A DNA stretch of 6,788 nt from Gammaproteobacteria bacterium (GTDB taxonomy: Bacteria; Pseudomonadota; Gammaproteobacteria; Granulosicoccales; Granulosicoccaceae). The position numbers were made by a program, and so were the translations under genes. The notes under the pieces are model-generated. The model was not told the DNA's origin. It searched no databases and saw nothing but the letters and a program-made list of their open reading frames with translations. Position 1 is the first letter of the stretch; every line of letters begins with the position of its first letter. Shown one piece after another: positions 6,399 through 6,788 of this stretch. The DNA lies in assembly GCA_019634245.1 (NCBI GenBank), contig JAHQVR010000334.1, positions 1 through 6,788 of the forward strand. The letters are read 5' to 3'.

Positions 6399-6788
6399 TT
6401 ATCTGATACGTTTGCCGTCTGCAGCAAACCGATAAAGCTTCTCCTGTGGAATACCCAGTTTTACGCTAGCTCCCACTTCGTGTTGTGTTTCGCCCACTTC
6501 GCGTATGGTGACCAGTGTGTCGTCAATGTGTACATAAACGTTGGTATCGGCTCCCAAATGCTCCAGGTGGCTTATCGTGCCAGCCAACTGCCCTTCATTT
6601 CCAATGGTGACAGCTTCTGGCCGGAAGCCAACAGTTTTAACATCGGGGGATAACTCCATATTCATGGAGTTCGCGTCCAAAAAGTTCATGGCAGGCGATC
6701 CGATAAAGCCAGCGACAAACAAATTGTCTGGGTCGTTGTAGAGCTCCATGGGGCTGCCAATTTGTTCCACAATACCGTCTTGCATGAC
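6399..6788 (-). CDS. MalK/UgpC-type ABC transporter ATP-binding protein, C-terminal fragment (5' end outside window)
   Basis: On the minus strand the frame is open from the right edge to TAA (complement of 6399-6401), giving 129 residues. The methionine codon at 6783-6785 is internal: the preceding codon is Val, reproducing the family run V-M-x-D-G followed by E-Q-I-G-S-P (local 9-14), E-L-Y (16-18) and F-V-A-G-F-I-G-S-P-A-M-N-F (24-36). That stretch closes the nucleotide-binding domain in MalK/UgpC-like ATPases. G-F-R-P-E-A-V (54-60) marks the TOBE regulatory domain, which runs to the end (L-Y-R-F near 118-121). Walker A, Walker B and the signature motif lie outside the window. Such ATPases drive uptake of maltose, other oligosaccharides or glycerol-3-phosphate; this fragment does not distinguish them. 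It converges on the lipoprotein gene across 38 bases, in which no convincing terminator is visible. Confidence 0.9.
   Translation of the reverse strand, partial: VMQDGIVEQIGSPMELYNDPDNLFVAGFIGSPAMNFLDANSMNMELSPDVKTVGFRPEAVTIGNEGQLAGTISHLEHLGADTNVYVHIDDTLVTIREVGETQHEVGASVKLGIPQEKLYRFAADGKRIR

Noticed and set aside
6375..6653. Plus-strand open frame opposite the ABC ATPase end
   Set aside because: The minus strand carries unmistakable MalK/UgpC family motifs; this frame is its shadow.

Overview
The window looks like the chromosome of a mid-GC, Gram-negative proteobacterium, most likely a gammaproteobacterium of marine type. This rests on an OmpA-type peptidoglycan-binding protein, a BepA-like periplasmic M48/TPR protease, an outer-membrane lipoprotein with a clean lipobox, and a MalK/UgpC-type ABC ATPase. 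No gene here allows a genus call. No rRNA, tRNA, insertion sequence, CRISPR array or phage gene was seen.

Region 1 (1-4842, + strand) is a compact five-gene run with gaps of 33, 22, -4 and 3 bases. In order it holds the C-terminal end of a DUF4384 protein cut by the left edge, a secreted OmpA-family protein, an ECF-like sigma factor, a single-pass membrane protein translationally coupled to the sigma factor (candidate anti-sigma), and a secreted M48 metalloprotease with TPR-like repeats and an unassigned C-terminal region. The set reads as one transcription unit whose promoter lies left of the window. The working model is an envelope-sensing module: wall-anchored and periplasmic parts, a transmembrane regulator, a dedicated sigma factor and a periplasmic protease. 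The model is inferred from gene order and predicted location; nothing in the sequence proves it.

Region 2 (4843-5881) has a 163-base leader with a perfect TATAAT box, then a ten-helix EamA/DMT-family permease that starts with GTG and has no good ribosome binding site. Region 3 (5882-6360) is a small lipoprotein of unrecognised family with its own possible promoter. Region 4 (6399-6788, - strand) is the C-terminal end of a sugar/glycerol-phosphate type ABC ATPase, convergent with the lipoprotein and cut by the right edge. Regions 2-4 look like ordinary, independent genes.

The parts most worth a second look are the sigma factor with two region-4-like helix-turn-helix segments, its membrane partner whose N-terminus resembles an anti-sigma domain without zinc ligands, and their tight linkage to a BepA-like protease.
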